Assembly: GCA_016193485.1 (NCBI GenBank)
Contig: JACPRZ010000043.1
Coordinates: 160,944-224,943 of the forward strand
Direction: 5' to 3'
DNA length: 64,000 nt
From: Bacteroidota bacterium
Lineage (GTDB): Bacteria; Bacteroidota; Bacteroidia; JACPRZ01
This document shows, piece after piece, positions 49,661-59,977 of the stretch (within the stretch, counting starts at the first letter, position 1; every line of letters begins with the position of its first letter). Under the pieces are notes generated by a model, which ran no database searches, was not told the origin of the DNA, and worked only from the letters and a program-made list of their open reading frames with translations. A program made the position numbers and the translations under genes.

Positions 49661-50968
49661 ATGAATAAAGACAAACAGATTTTCTCTTATATCCGCAGGG
49701 AAAATCACCGCCAGATGGAGGGAATTGAACTGATCGCGTCCGAAAATTTTGTCAGTAACCAGGTAATGAAAGCGATGGGAACATGTCTTACGAATAAATA
49801 TGCGGAGGGATTACCGGGTAAAAGGTATTACGGTGGTTGTCAATATATTGATATGGTTGAACAGGCGGCCATCGACAGGGCCAAAGAACTATTCGGGGCG
49901 CAGTGGGTAAATGTACAGCCGCATTCTGGCGCGCAGGCGAATGCTGCCGTGATGCTTGCATGCCTGAAGCCCGGAGATACCATCCTTGGCTTTAACCTTT
50001 CGCATGGCGGACATCTGACGCATGGCTCACCGGTCAATTTTTCAGGTAAATTATACAGGGCAACATTCTATGGGGTGGAAAAGGAAACAGGCCGGATTAA
50101 TTACGACCACCTCAATGAAACTACTCAGAAAGAAAAACCTAAACTTATCATTGCCGGTGCATCTGCATATTCCCGTGACTGGGATTATTCACGCATGCGA
50201 CAGATTGCCGACAGTATCGGTGCGATCCTGATGGCTGATATTGCGCACCCGGCCGGGTTGATTGCCAAAAAACTACTCAATGATCCGTTTATGCATTGCC
50301 ACATCATTACTACCACAACACATAAAACGCTAAGAGGTCCAAGGGGGGGTATGGTTCTGATGGGTAAGGATTTTCCTAACCCGTGGGGATTGACCACGCC
50401 CAAAGGCGAAGTGCGCATGATGTCTTCCTTGCTTGATTCTGCGGTATTTCCCGGAACACAGGGAGGGCCGCTGGAACATGTTATTGCCGCTAAAGCGGTT
50501 TCATTCGGGGAAGCATTGCGCGATTCATTCACCCTGTATGCAAGGCAGGTGATTTCAAACGCACAGGTATTGGCAAAAGAATTTGTTGCAAGAGGATATA
50601 ATCTTATTTCGGGCGGCACCGATAATCACTGTATGCTGATTGATTTGCGGAATAAAAACCTTAGCGGTAAAGCAGCCGAAGATGCCCTTATTAAAGTGGA
50701 TATTACCGTGAATAAAAACATGGTGCCTTTTGACGATAAATCGCCTTTTGTGACCTCCGGTATCCGCCTTGGCGCCTCTGCAATTACTACCAGGGGCTTG
50801 AAAGAGGAACAAATGCCGGTTATTGCAGATATGATTGATTCAATACTAAAAGAACCTGAAAACAATAAAAACATCCGATCAGTTAAAAAAGAAGTTAATA
50901 AGATGATGAAACAATACCTGTTGTTCAGTGAAGAATGGGAGGAGACAGTAAATAGCAGTAGGCAGTAG
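49661..50968 (+). CDS. glyA: serine hydroxymethyltransferase
   Basis: '[45 protein letters not shown]', '[16 protein letters not shown]'. Confidence 0.97.
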   Translation: MNKDKQIFSYIRRENHRQMEGIELIASENFVSNQVMKAMGTCLTNKYAEGLPGKRYYGGCQYIDMVEQAAIDRAKELFGAQWVNVQPHSGAQANAAVMLACLKPGDTILGFNLSHGGHLTHGSPVNFSGKLYRATFYGVEKETGRINYDHLNETTQKEKPKLIIAGASAYSRDWDYSRMRQIADSIGAILMADIAHPAGLIAKKLLNDPFMHCHIITTTTHKTLRGPRGGMVLMGKDFPNPWGLTTPKGEVRMMSSLLDSAVFPGTQGGPLEHVIAAKAVSFGEALRDSFTLYARQVISNAQVLAKEFVARGYNLISGGTDNHCMLIDLRNKNLSGKAAEDALIKVDITVNKNMVPFDDKSPFVTSGIRLGASAITTRGLKEEQMPVIADMIDSILKEPENNKNIRSVKKEVNKMMKQYLLFSEEWEETVNSSRQ

Positions 50969-51041
50969 CAGTGGACAAATAACCGGCATTAATAGGCATT
51001 GATGGGCATTATTCGTATATTCGTCTTGACGGTAACCGTCA
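50954..51041 (+). repeat. composite intergenic repeat, copy 1 (AGCAGT module, GGCATT decamers, ATTCGT module, palindrome)
   Basis: AGCAGTAGGCAGTAGCAGTGG / AAATAACCGGCATTAATAGGCATTGATGGGCATT / ATTCGTATATTCGT / TGACGGTAACCGTCA. Confidence 0.75.
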
Positions 51042-51061
51042 GGATTCCTATTTCGTAAATT

Positions 51062-51772
51062 GTGAAAAAAAACCTGATTATTGGAATAACGGATTGCGAA
51101 AAATGGGAAAATTATGCCGGTTGGATATCAGGCAATGACAGCAATATAAAACCCATATTGCTTACGTACCGGGAAAAAGCAACCATCCCTCCTGATAAAT
51201 GTGATGGGTTAGTTCTTACCGGGGGGAAGGATGTTCATCCGAAATTTTATAACAAACCCGCTTATATCAAAATAAAGAAGCACAATATAAATGTTGATGA
51301 AAAACGGGATGAATTTGAAAGGAAAATTATTGATTTATTCCTGGAACAGGGAAAACCCATACTTGGTATTTGCAGGGGACTACAGTTACTTAATGTACAT
51401 TTTGGCGGCATCTTAATTCCGGATCTGCCTGCCTTCCATAAAGAAGGCCATTCCAAAATTAACGGAAATGACAATTTACATAAAATAAAAATCAGTCATG
51501 GAACTTTGCTGTTTGATATTGCAGGGGTAACATCATCAACCGTAAACAGCGCTCACCACCAGGCGGCTGACGAAATTGCCAAAGAATTCACCCTATCAGC
51601 AATTTCAGAAAATGGTGTGGTTGAAGCGCTGGAATGGAAAAACCCACGGGGAAAATCCTGGCTCCTTGCAGTTCAGTGGCACCCGGAGAGGATGGGAGAA
51701 AAAGAAAATCCGTGCGCAAAAAATATTCGTATCGCATTTCTAAAAGAATGCAGAATTAATTATAACTCCTGA
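51062..51772 (+). CDS. gamma-glutamyl-gamma-aminobutyrate hydrolase family protein (class I glutamine amidotransferase)
   Basis: 'GLVLTGGKDVHP', nucleophile motif 'ILGICRGLQLLNV', 'VNSAHHQA', 'AVQWHPE'. Confidence 0.93.
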   Translation: MKKNLIIGITDCEKWENYAGWISGNDSNIKPILLTYREKATIPPDKCDGLVLTGGKDVHPKFYNKPAYIKIKKHNINVDEKRDEFERKIIDLFLEQGKPILGICRGLQLLNVHFGGILIPDLPAFHKEGHSKINGNDNLHKIKISHGTLLFDIAGVTSSTVNSAHHQAADEIAKEFTLSAISENGVVEALEWKNPRGKSWLLAVQWHPERMGEKENPCAKNIRIAFLKECRINYNS

Positions 51773-51777
51773 ACCAT

Positions 51778-53037
51778 TTGTTTTCTATGAAATCATGGCT
51801 TGAAATATCTTCAAAAAGCGATTTTTCCATACACAACCTTCCTTTTGGCATTTTCAGACACAAAAAATCCATTCCACATGCCGGAGTCGCTATTGGCGAC
51901 TATGTGATTGATTTGTCTGTTCTTTTCGACCAGGGCAGTTTAAAGAAAGAAGGCATTAAGAAAAATGTTTTTGAAGCGGATGCTCTGAACGATTTTATTT
52001 CGCTCGGCAAAGATACAGGCCGCAAAGTAAGAAACCGCCTCATTGATTTATTCGGAAGCGATAATTCCGAATTGAGAGATAACATTGATTTGAAGGAAAA
52101 AACGCTTCATAAATTGAAGGATGTGACTATGCTGCTACCCGTAAAGCCGGGAAACTATACCGATTTTTATTCCTCTCTGGAGCATGCAACAAATGTCGGC
52201 TCCATGTTCCGCGATCCGGAAAATCCGCTTCTTCCGAACTGGAAATGGCTGCCGGTAGGGTATCATGGGCGCGCTTCGTCCATTGTCGTCTCTGGAACAC
52301 CTATACAAAGACCAAAAGGACAGATAAAATTGTCAGAAAACGAACCACCGGTTTATGCACCTACAATGGCACTGGACTTCGAACTTGAAATGGCTTTCAT
52401 AACTACAAACGGAAAACCGCTTGGACAAACAATCTTAATTGAAGAAGCGGAAGAATATATCTGGGGTATGGTGCTGTTCAATGACTGGTCGGCACGGGAT
52501 ATACAGAAGTGGGAATACCAGCCGCTGGGACCCTTCCTTGGAAAAAGTTTTGCATCATCGGTTTCTCCATGGGTTGTATTTATGGATGCACTTGAACCAT
52601 TTCGTGTTGATGGTCCCGGGCAAAATCCACCCCCCCTTCCTTATCTCCGGTCAGCCGGAATGAATAATTATGATATTAACCTTGAGGTTTACCTGCAACC
52701 CAAGGGCGGTAAAGCAGTAAAAATCTGCGACACAAACTTCAAATATATGTATTGGAATATATGCCAGCAACTTGCGCACCAATCATCTAACGGCTGTAAT
52801 ATTATGGCAGGAGATATTTACGCTTCCGGCACAATCAGCGGTCCGACTTCCGACTCATATGGTTCAATGCTTGAATTAACATGGAATGGAACTATGCCGT
52901 TTATTTTACCTGATGGTTTGGAAAGAAAATTTATTGACGATGGTGATACAGTTATCATTAAGGGGTATGCCGGAAAAAATGGGATAAAGATTAGTTTTGG
53001 CGAAGTTGAGACAACCGTATTACCGGCTATACTTTAA
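51778..53037 (+). CDS. fahA: fumarylacetoacetase
   Basis: 'LPFGIFRHKKSIPHAGVAIGDYVIDLSVL', 'TDFYSSLEHATNVGSMFR', 'NDWSARDIQKWEYQPLGPFLGKSFASSVSPWVV'. Confidence 0.96.
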   Translation: MFSMKSWLEISSKSDFSIHNLPFGIFRHKKSIPHAGVAIGDYVIDLSVLFDQGSLKKEGIKKNVFEADALNDFISLGKDTGRKVRNRLIDLFGSDNSELRDNIDLKEKTLHKLKDVTMLLPVKPGNYTDFYSSLEHATNVGSMFRDPENPLLPNWKWLPVGYHGRASSIVVSGTPIQRPKGQIKLSENEPPVYAPTMALDFELEMAFITTNGKPLGQTILIEEAEEYIWGMVLFNDWSARDIQKWEYQPLGPFLGKSFASSVSPWVVFMDALEPFRVDGPGQNPPPLPYLRSAGMNNYDINLEVYLQPKGGKAVKICDTNFKYMYWNICQQLAHQSSNGCNIMAGDIYASGTISGPTSDSYGSMLELTWNGTMPFILPDGLERKFIDDGDTVIIKGYAGKNGIKISFGEVETTVLPAIL

Positions 53038-53100
53038 TACGATACATTTTGCGACACACAATTTGTGTAACACATTTTGTATAATTTTATTCTGCACTTC

Positions 53101-53817
53101 ATGTACAGTCATTACTTCATCACCGGTACCAGCCGCGGCATTGGCAAAGCAATTGCAGAATTATTATTGAAGGATAAATATAATAAGGTTACCGGGTTTT
53201 CCCGAAATAATTCTATTGAACATTCCAATTACAGACACATCTTCATTGATCTATCTGATGTAAACGCGGTTAAAAAAATAGTATTCCCGGATTTAAAGAA
53301 TGGTGCCGGTAAAAAAATTGTTTTGATTAATAATTCCGCTGTCCTTGGTCCGGTCGGTCGGCTTGGCAGGCAAACTGATGAGAACATCATAACTAACCTG
53401 ACGGTAAACCTTACCGCCCCCCTCATGCTTTCTAATAAGTTTATTCAAAAATACAGGGATAACCCCGGCAGGAATAAAATCATCGTTAACATTAGTTCAG
53501 GTGCCGGTCGCCAGCCCATTGACGCATGGAGCATGTATTGTATATCAAAAGCGGGAATGGATATGATGAGCCGCGTTATTGAGGAAGAACAAAAGCACGG
53601 TTTTAAATATCCCTTCCGTATATATTCAATCGCACCCGGAATTGTTGAAACCGACATGCAGGAAGAAATCAGAAAAATTAATCCGGCCGAATTCAGCCGC
53701 GTGCATGAATTTATTGAATGGAAGAAAAAAGGACTGCTGAAAAGTCCCGCAGAATCAGCAAGGGAGATTATTGCTCTTATCAATTCCCGGAAAAAGGATA
53801 TTTTGGTGCAACTGTAA
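53101..53817 (+). CDS. SDR family oxidoreductase (sepiapterin-reductase-like)
   Basis: 'YFITGTSRGIGKAIAELLLK', 'VLINNSAVLGPVG', 'YCISKAGMDMMSR'. Confidence 0.9.
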   Translation: MYSHYFITGTSRGIGKAIAELLLKDKYNKVTGFSRNNSIEHSNYRHIFIDLSDVNAVKKIVFPDLKNGAGKKIVLINNSAVLGPVGRLGRQTDENIITNLTVNLTAPLMLSNKFIQKYRDNPGRNKIIVNISSGAGRQPIDAWSMYCISKAGMDMMSRVIEEEQKHGFKYPFRIYSIAPGIVETDMQEEIRKINPAEFSRVHEFIEWKKKGLLKSPAESAREIIALINSRKKDILVQL

Positions 53818-53835
53818 CAACACCACTGAAGCATC

Positions 53836-56091
53836 ATGGTACAAAATAATCATGAGAATTTCAACTTTATTCTGATTATTTCCGGCAATTTCTTCAGGAT
53901 TTCGAAAACACATTATTTTTTATTTTTTTTACTATTTTTCCATATTTATGGAGTTTATGTTTATGGACAGGATCCCGGATGGCAGGAACGTATTGAATTC
54001 CTGAAAAAAAAATACCCCTTGGCCGGTAATGACAGTAACCGCGCAAATATTAATAATGATTTGGGTGCATTGTTGATTGAGACAGGTTCTTATGATACCG
54101 CACTGGTTTACCTGCGTAAAGCGCTGACTCTTGCGCAAAACTGCGGGTATAACAGCAGAATCGGTATTTATTACACCAACATTGGGAATGCTTTTTATTA
54201 TAAGGGCGATTACGATACTGCCCTTTATTACCATGTAAGAGGACTCAATCAGAAAATAAAATCCGGTAACAAAAAGGATCTTGGCATAAGTTATCAGAAC
54301 ATAGGGCTTATTTATGAATTCTGGGGACAGTACGGAAGAGCACTTGAGTACTACATCAAGTCACTGGAAAATGCAGAAGCAATCAATGATTCACATGGGG
54401 TGGCAATGGGAATGATGAACATCGGATTAATTTATGAATCGCTTGAGAATTACCCGCGTGCCATGGAATATCTTAACCGGGGCGACACTATTTTCAGGTT
54501 GATCGGCAACGACCGAGGTGTAGGTTTGTGCCTGATGAACAAGGGAAACCTGTTAAAGAAACTTGAAGAATATGACAAGGCATTAACGTGCTTTGAAGAG
54601 GCCTTCCCCCTTTTTGAGAAAAGCGGGGACAGGTATGCAGTTCTTCATTGTTTTAATAATGCAGGTGAAATTTATAAGTACACGGGCAGGTATGAAAAGG
54701 CGATTGAATATTACAGTAAAGCATTAGAAGGTTTAACGGATTTAGGTGAGAAATTCGGCTCTTCAGCATGTTATCACAACATTGGCGAGACATACGGTTT
54801 AATGGGAAACTATTCACGGGCGCATGAATTTTTTGAAAAGTCCCTTTCCATAACCAAAGAGATAAATTTTAAAGATCTTGAAAAGGAAACATATAAAATC
54901 AGGGCCGAAATCTATGCCCGCCAAAAGAATTTCAGAAGGGCATTGGATTGTTATCAAACCTATTCTGCGATAAAAGATAGTATGTTGAATGAACAAACAT
55001 CGCGGCAGATCACAGAAATGCAAACCAAATACGAAACTGAAAAAAAAGAAAAGGAAATAAAGTTGCAAAAAGCCGAAATTGAGAAAAAAGAGGCCGTTAT
55101 CCGCCAGCAGAATATTCAAAGGATAGCGCTGGGAGTTGGTATTCTGCTCATGATAGTATTGGCAATGATCATTTACCTGGCATACCGGGGTAAACAAAAG
55201 GCAAATGTCATCATTACTGCTCAAAAGAAGGAGGTGGAATTCCAAAAGAAACTGATAGAAGAAAAAAACCTGAATATAACGGAAAGCATAGAATATGCCG
55301 GATATATTCAGAAAGCGGTTTTACCGGCAGATGAGGAGTTCAGCCGGTTATTTCCTGAATCATTTATTCTGTTCCGGCCGAGGGATATTGTAAGCGGAGA
55401 TTTTTATTACCTCACCCCCCTTCCCCCCTCTCCTGAAAGAGAGGGGGGTGTTCTACTCTGTATTGCCGACTGCACCGGACATGGCGTACCTGGTGCCTTT
55501 ATGAGCATGCTTTGCACGGCACTCCTCAATGAAGCGGTGAACGACAAGGGAATTACGGAACCTGATAAAATATTTGAGGATGTCAGATCCGGGATCATAG
55601 CCGCATTAAAACAGAAAGGCAGAAGGGGAGAAGCAAAAGACGGCATGGATGCGGTTTTAATCAGTTTACAGTTTGCAATGGGCAATGGGCAAGATAACTC
55701 CCATACTAGTATTGATACGGTACCGGATGCTCAATGCAGGTTGGCATGTGCTAACAATCCTGTTTACATTGTGGGAAATGGAAAACTGCGGGAAATCAAA
55801 CCCGACCGCTTTCCTGTTGGGGTTTACGAAGGGGAGATTAGCCCGTTCACGCTGCAAAAAACAACACTCAATCCTGGTGATATGCTGTACGCCATCACCG
55901 ATGGCTTTGAAGACCAGTTGGGCGGTGAAAAGGGAAAAAAATTCAAGTCGGGCAGGTTAAGGGAATTACTTGCAGCAACTGCTGCAAAACCGGTTGATGA
56001 ACAAAAACAAATTCTTGAAACAACACTGTTGGAATGGAAAGGAAGCGGGGAACAAACAGACGATGTGACAATTGTAGGAATACGTATATAA
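53836..56091 (+). CDS. TPR-repeat membrane protein with C-terminal PP2C/SpoIIE phosphatase domain
   Basis: TPR array, coiled coil, TM 'ALGVGILLMIVLAMIIYLAY', 'FRPRDIVSGDFYY...CIADCTGHGVPGAFMSML'. Confidence 0.92.
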   Translation: MVQNNHENFNFILIISGNFFRISKTHYFLFFLLFFHIYGVYVYGQDPGWQERIEFLKKKYPLAGNDSNRANINNDLGALLIETGSYDTALVYLRKALTLAQNCGYNSRIGIYYTNIGNAFYYKGDYDTALYYHVRGLNQKIKSGNKKDLGISYQNIGLIYEFWGQYGRALEYYIKSLENAEAINDSHGVAMGMMNIGLIYESLENYPRAMEYLNRGDTIFRLIGNDRGVGLCLMNKGNLLKKLEEYDKALTCFEEAFPLFEKSGDRYAVLHCFNNAGEIYKYTGRYEKAIEYYSKALEGLTDLGEKFGSSACYHNIGETYGLMGNYSRAHEFFEKSLSITKEINFKDLEKETYKIRAEIYARQKNFRRALDCYQTYSAIKDSMLNEQTSRQITEMQTKYETEKKEKEIKLQKAEIEKKEAVIRQQNIQRIALGVGILLMIVLAMIIYLAYRGKQKANVIITAQKKEVEFQKKLIEEKNLNITESIEYAGYIQKAVLPADEEFSRLFPESFILFRPRDIVSGDFYYLTPLPPSPEREGGVLLCIADCTGHGVPGAFMSMLCTALLNEAVNDKGITEPDKIFEDVRSGIIAALKQKGRRGEAKDGMDAVLISLQFAMGNGQDNSHTSIDTVPDAQCRLACANNPVYIVGNGKLREIKPDRFPVGVYEGEISPFTLQKTTLNPGDMLYAITDGFEDQLGGEKGKKFKSGRLRELLAATAAKPVDEQKQILETTLLEWKGSGEQTDDVTIVGIRI

Positions 56092-56110
56092 AGTAACCCC
56101 TGAAACAAAT

Positions 56111-59100
56111 TCACTTCCTCACCACCACATTTATTCCTGACTCACCTCCTGCAGAAAATATTTGTAGCCGGTAAATCCCTTCGGGGAGGTCGCCAATGTA
56201 AAGTTGGTTAAACCCAGTCAGGGTTCGTTTCACTTCCTGTCCTATGACATTCAGCAGGAGGATTTCTTCAATGTCTGATCCGGTTCCTATCAATTGAATA
56301 ATCAGATAATCTTTTGCCGGATTCGGGTAGATAAGTATTGCGGATTGCGTCCCGATAGTTATCGGGATGAAAATTGCGGATTGGAAAACCAGGAAATCCA
56401 CAAAAACGCTGTCGCTTTCGCTGCAACCATTCCCATCTGTGACCGTGACATAATACCAATTAGAAGTCAAATTGCTGATGATGCTGGTACTACCACCATT
56501 GCTCCATGCATAGGTTAACGTTCCGGTTCCCCCGCTTGCATACACGCTTGCAGATCCATCCTGACAAGTCGAATCCGCGCAACTTGCTTTTGTAGATGTA
56601 ATAGAATCCACCTGCAGGAGAGAAGGTTCACTGATTATTGTAATTCCCGAAAAACTGCACCCATTTGAGTCCGTAAGTGTTATTGTATATGTTCCTGGGC
56701 ATAAGCCGGTGCATGAAGCAGCCATACATGGCGGAATCCCTGACCAGATATATGTATAAGGAGGGGTTCCACCGCCTGCGCTTGCCTGTACAGTCCCGTC
56801 ACATAGTCCGAAGCATGAAACATTAGTTGCTGACGGATTTGCAATTACCGAAAAAAGTGGTTCAGTAACCGTAAATGAATCGATAGCAGCACAGGCAGTT
56901 GAATCGGTGATTGTTATTGAGTAAGTTCCAGCGACAAGATTTGTAATATCTTCTGTGTTGTCCCCGTTGTTCCAAAAATAGGTTAATCCGCCAACACCCC
57001 CCCCTGTTGAAATAAGGATGAACCCTGTGCTGTCTCCGTTACAGGCAACATCGCCTATGGTATCAGGGGTTATTGTAATTGCAGGCGGCTCGGTAATTGT
57101 TGCAGCAAAATAGATCGTATCATAACAAAGAGTATCGGTTATAGTTACCGAATATGTACCGGAATCCAACAAGTAAATGTCTTCGGAAACCGCCCCTGTA
57201 TTCCATAAAAATTTATTGCTGCCGCTTCCTCCTGTTACCGTTACATCAATAGCGCCATCCGACATGCCATTGCAACTCACATCAAATACCGTTGACACTT
57301 CATTAAGCATGGCAGATTCGGTGACGAAAACCGGGGTTGAAACAGCAGTGCAACCAGCACTGTCGGTTATCGTAACGGAATAAGCATCTGCCGAAAGCCC
57401 GCTTACATCTTCCACCGAATCAAGATTACTCCATGAGAAGGAGAAATTTCCAATACCCCCCCCTGGAGTGATAAGAATAAACCCGGTGTTGTCGCCATTA
57501 CAAATAACATTCTCAACAGAATCAATTAAAACGGATATGACAAAAGGTTCGGTAATTGTTGTCGAATCCGCAAGGGTACAGCCGTTTCCATCGGTAATAG
57601 TAACCGAATAAACGGCAGCATTACGGTTTTCAACATCTTCGGTAGGACAACCGCAACTCCACAAATAAGTATAACCTGGTGTCCCACCGTTAACGGTGAT
57701 ATAAGCAGCACCATCGGTTCCACCGTTGCAGGTAACATTTTTAACTGAATCAAATGTCAGCGATAAAAGAGACGGTTCTCCAATAGTATCGGATAGAGCA
57801 ACGGTATCAGCGCAAACTGTATCCGTGATGGTTACGAAAAAAATTCCTGCCGGTAACCCTGTCACATCTTCGGTTGTTGAACTATCCGGCCATAAAAAAG
57901 TCAGGTAGGGACTCCCGCCTGTTAAAATCAGGTCAACAGTACCATTGCTGTCACCAAAGCACAATGCATCAGTTATGGCAAAGACCGCGTTGAGTGTATC
58001 AGGTTCATTAACGCTGATGGTACTGATTATGGTATCGGTGCAGAGAGTGTCCGTAACGGTTACACTATAATTACCCATGGCAAGTCCTGAAATATATCCG
58101 GTACTGTCTCCGGTTGACCAGAGAATACCAAATACCCCGCTTCCGTCCGATACTGAAATATTTATTGCACCGTCACTGCCGCCATTGCAGGTGACACCGG
58201 TAACCGAATCGGAAATTGAGAACAATGAAGGTTGTGCGATGAAAACCGTATCGTAGACAAAACATCCCACGCTGTCGGTAATTCCGTATATGTAATACCC
58301 GGCAGTCAGACCGCTTACTGTTTGAGTGGAATCTCCGGTAACCCATTGATAAGAAAACGGAGGGACTCCCAATACCGGGTAAACCGCGGCAATGCCGTTG
58401 CTGTCCCCGAAACATGTTACATTGGTCTGCGAGGTTGAATCATCAAATCCTCCGCAATCAAAATATTTTGCGAAGAATAAATCAGTATTACCCAATGAGG
58501 TAAGATTAGTAACCCCCCCCATAGGGTCGAAATCAACACTATTCTGAAAGTTACCGGTAAGATAAATGTAACCCGCGCTGTCTAAAGAAACCAGATTTCC
58601 CCTTTCGCTGCCTGCAGAACCCATGCTTTTTGCCCATTGCAGGTTCCCATCCGTATCATACCGTGCCAAAAATATGTCGCTGAGCCCGGAATATGATAAG
58701 GTTAAACTGCCAGGTCCGGGATCAAAATCAGCAGTGCCGTTAAAATATCCTGAAAGAAATATATCACCGGCAGGAGTTACAGCAATTGACCGTCCTACGT
58801 CCGTACTTGCTGAACCGATTCCTTTAGCCCAGAGATAATTTCCGTCAGGATCGTATTTGGCGAAAAAAATGTCGTTGCCACCCATGGTCAGTATGGTTGC
58901 AGATCCTGACCCCGGGTCGAAGTCGGCAGTTGAAAGGAAATTACCGGTCAGGTAAACATTTTGCAGGGTATCAACTGCGATTGAATATGATTGGTCAGGA
59001 CCCGTTGAACCGATTCCTTTAGCCCACAAATAATTTCCGCTGCTGTCGAATTTTGCAAAGAAGATGTCGGCTCCGCCTGCGGAGGTCAGCAGTGCGGTAT

Positions 59101-59977
59101 CAGGACCCGGATCAAATTCTGCAACTGAACTGAAAGTGCCGGTTACATAAACATTACCGGAATCATCAAGGGAGAGATATTGGCCATAGTCGCCCTGAAG
59201 TCCTCCCATACCCTTTGCCCACATGTAATTTCCATCGGGATCATATTTTGCGATGAAAATATCGTCATTGCCGGCAGGAGGAAGTTTTGCAACACCGGGT
59301 CCCGGATCAAAGTCAACGCTGTCGCGGTAATTACCTGTTAAATAAATGTTGCCTGCATCGTCAATCGCAATGCAATAACTTCTGTCGAGGTACAACCCGC
59401 CAACAATTTTTGCCCAGAGATAGTTCCCGGCAGGGCCATATTTTGCAAAATAGAAATCGGCTGAACCCGCGGCAGTGAAATTGGCGGTGGCTGGTGTATC
59501 CGGATCGAAATCGAGAGTGCCGCTGAAAGCGCCCGTGATGTAAACATTTCCTGACGCATCAGTTGCAACCGCATAACTTTCATCAGGACCTGTGTTGCCT
59601 ATTCCTTTTGCCCAGAGAAAGTTGCCGCCTGCGTCATATTTTGCAAAATAAATATCAAACAAACCGGAAGAATTGAGAATAGTCGTACCAGTCGAATCAG
59701 GATTAAAATCCACCGTATCCTGGAACTGGCCTGTTATGTAAACATTGCCTGCCTGATCGGTTGCAATAAAATTACCGTAATCCAACCCGGTTCGTCCTGC
59801 GCTGTGAGCCCACTGGAGGGAAGGTTGTGCAGCCCCCCTCTGTCCCCCCCAGGGGGGGAGGAGGAAAAGGGATAAGGCAGCAAGAAGCAGAGACAGAACG
59901 CAGTGAAATAACGGAGACAAGCCCGGTGAACCTAGTGTTGCTTGTAAATTGCGGAAAACAGGGTAGGAATTTTTCAT
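56111..59977 (-). CDS. SBBP beta-propeller plus SprB-repeat T9SS-secreted protein
   Basis: repeated 'DPDGNYLWAKGMGG...GNVYVTGTFSSVAEFDPGPDT' units, then SprB repeats and C-terminal 'LIYPNPAKDYLIIQL...INVVVRK'. Confidence 0.9.
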   Translation of the reverse strand: MKNSYPVFRNLQATLGSPGLSPLFHCVLSLLLAALSLFLLPPWGGQRGAAQPSLQWAHSAGRTGLDYGNFIATDQAGNVYITGQFQDTVDFNPDSTGTTILNSSGLFDIYFAKYDAGGNFLWAKGIGNTGPDESYAVATDASGNVYITGAFSGTLDFDPDTPATANFTAAGSADFYFAKYGPAGNYLWAKIVGGLYLDRSYCIAIDDAGNIYLTGNYRDSVDFDPGPGVAKLPPAGNDDIFIAKYDPDGNYMWAKGMGGLQGDYGQYLSLDDSGNVYVTGTFSSVAEFDPGPDTALLTSAGGADIFFAKFDSSGNYLWAKGIGSTGPDQSYSIAVDTLQNVYLTGNFLSTADFDPGSGSATILTMGGNDIFFAKYDPDGNYLWAKGIGSASTDVGRSIAVTPAGDIFLSGYFNGTADFDPGPGSLTLSYSGLSDIFLARYDTDGNLQWAKSMGSAGSERGNLVSLDSAGYIYLTGNFQNSVDFDPMGGVTNLTSLGNTDLFFAKYFDCGGFDDSTSQTNVTCFGDSNGIAAVYPVLGVPPFSYQWVTGDSTQTVSGLTAGYYIYGITDSVGCFVYDTVFIAQPSLFSISDSVTGVTCNGGSDGAINISVSDGSGVFGILWSTGDSTGYISGLAMGNYSVTVTDTLCTDTIISTISVNEPDTLNAVFAITDALCFGDSNGTVDLILTGGSPYLTFLWPDSSTTEDVTGLPAGIFFVTITDTVCADTVALSDTIGEPSLLSLTFDSVKNVTCNGGTDGAAYITVNGGTPGYTYLWSCGCPTEDVENRNAAVYSVTITDGNGCTLADSTTITEPFVISVLIDSVENVICNGDNTGFILITPGGGIGNFSFSWSNLDSVEDVSGLSADAYSVTITDSAGCTAVSTPVFVTESAMLNEVSTVFDVSCNGMSDGAIDVTVTGGSGSNKFLWNTGAVSEDIYLLDSGTYSVTITDTLCYDTIYFAATITEPPAITITPDTIGDVACNGDSTGFILISTGGGVGGLTYFWNNGDNTEDITNLVAGTYSITITDSTACAAIDSFTVTEPLFSVIANPSATNVSCFGLCDGTVQASAGGGTPPYTYIWSGIPPCMAASCTGLCPGTYTITLTDSNGCSFSGITIISEPSLLQVDSITSTKASCADSTCQDGSASVYASGGTGTLTYAWSNGGSTSIISNLTSNWYYVTVTDGNGCSESDSVFVDFLVFQSAIFIPITIGTQSAILIYPNPAKDYLIIQLIGTGSDIEEILLLNVIGQEVKRTLTGFNQLYIGDLPEGIYRLQIFSAGGESGINVVVRK

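Noticed and set aside
53055-53085. ACACAATTTGTGT palindrome as an operator upstream of the SDR gene
   Set aside because: Short AT-rich palindrome without a second site or known regulator; could be chance or a weak terminator
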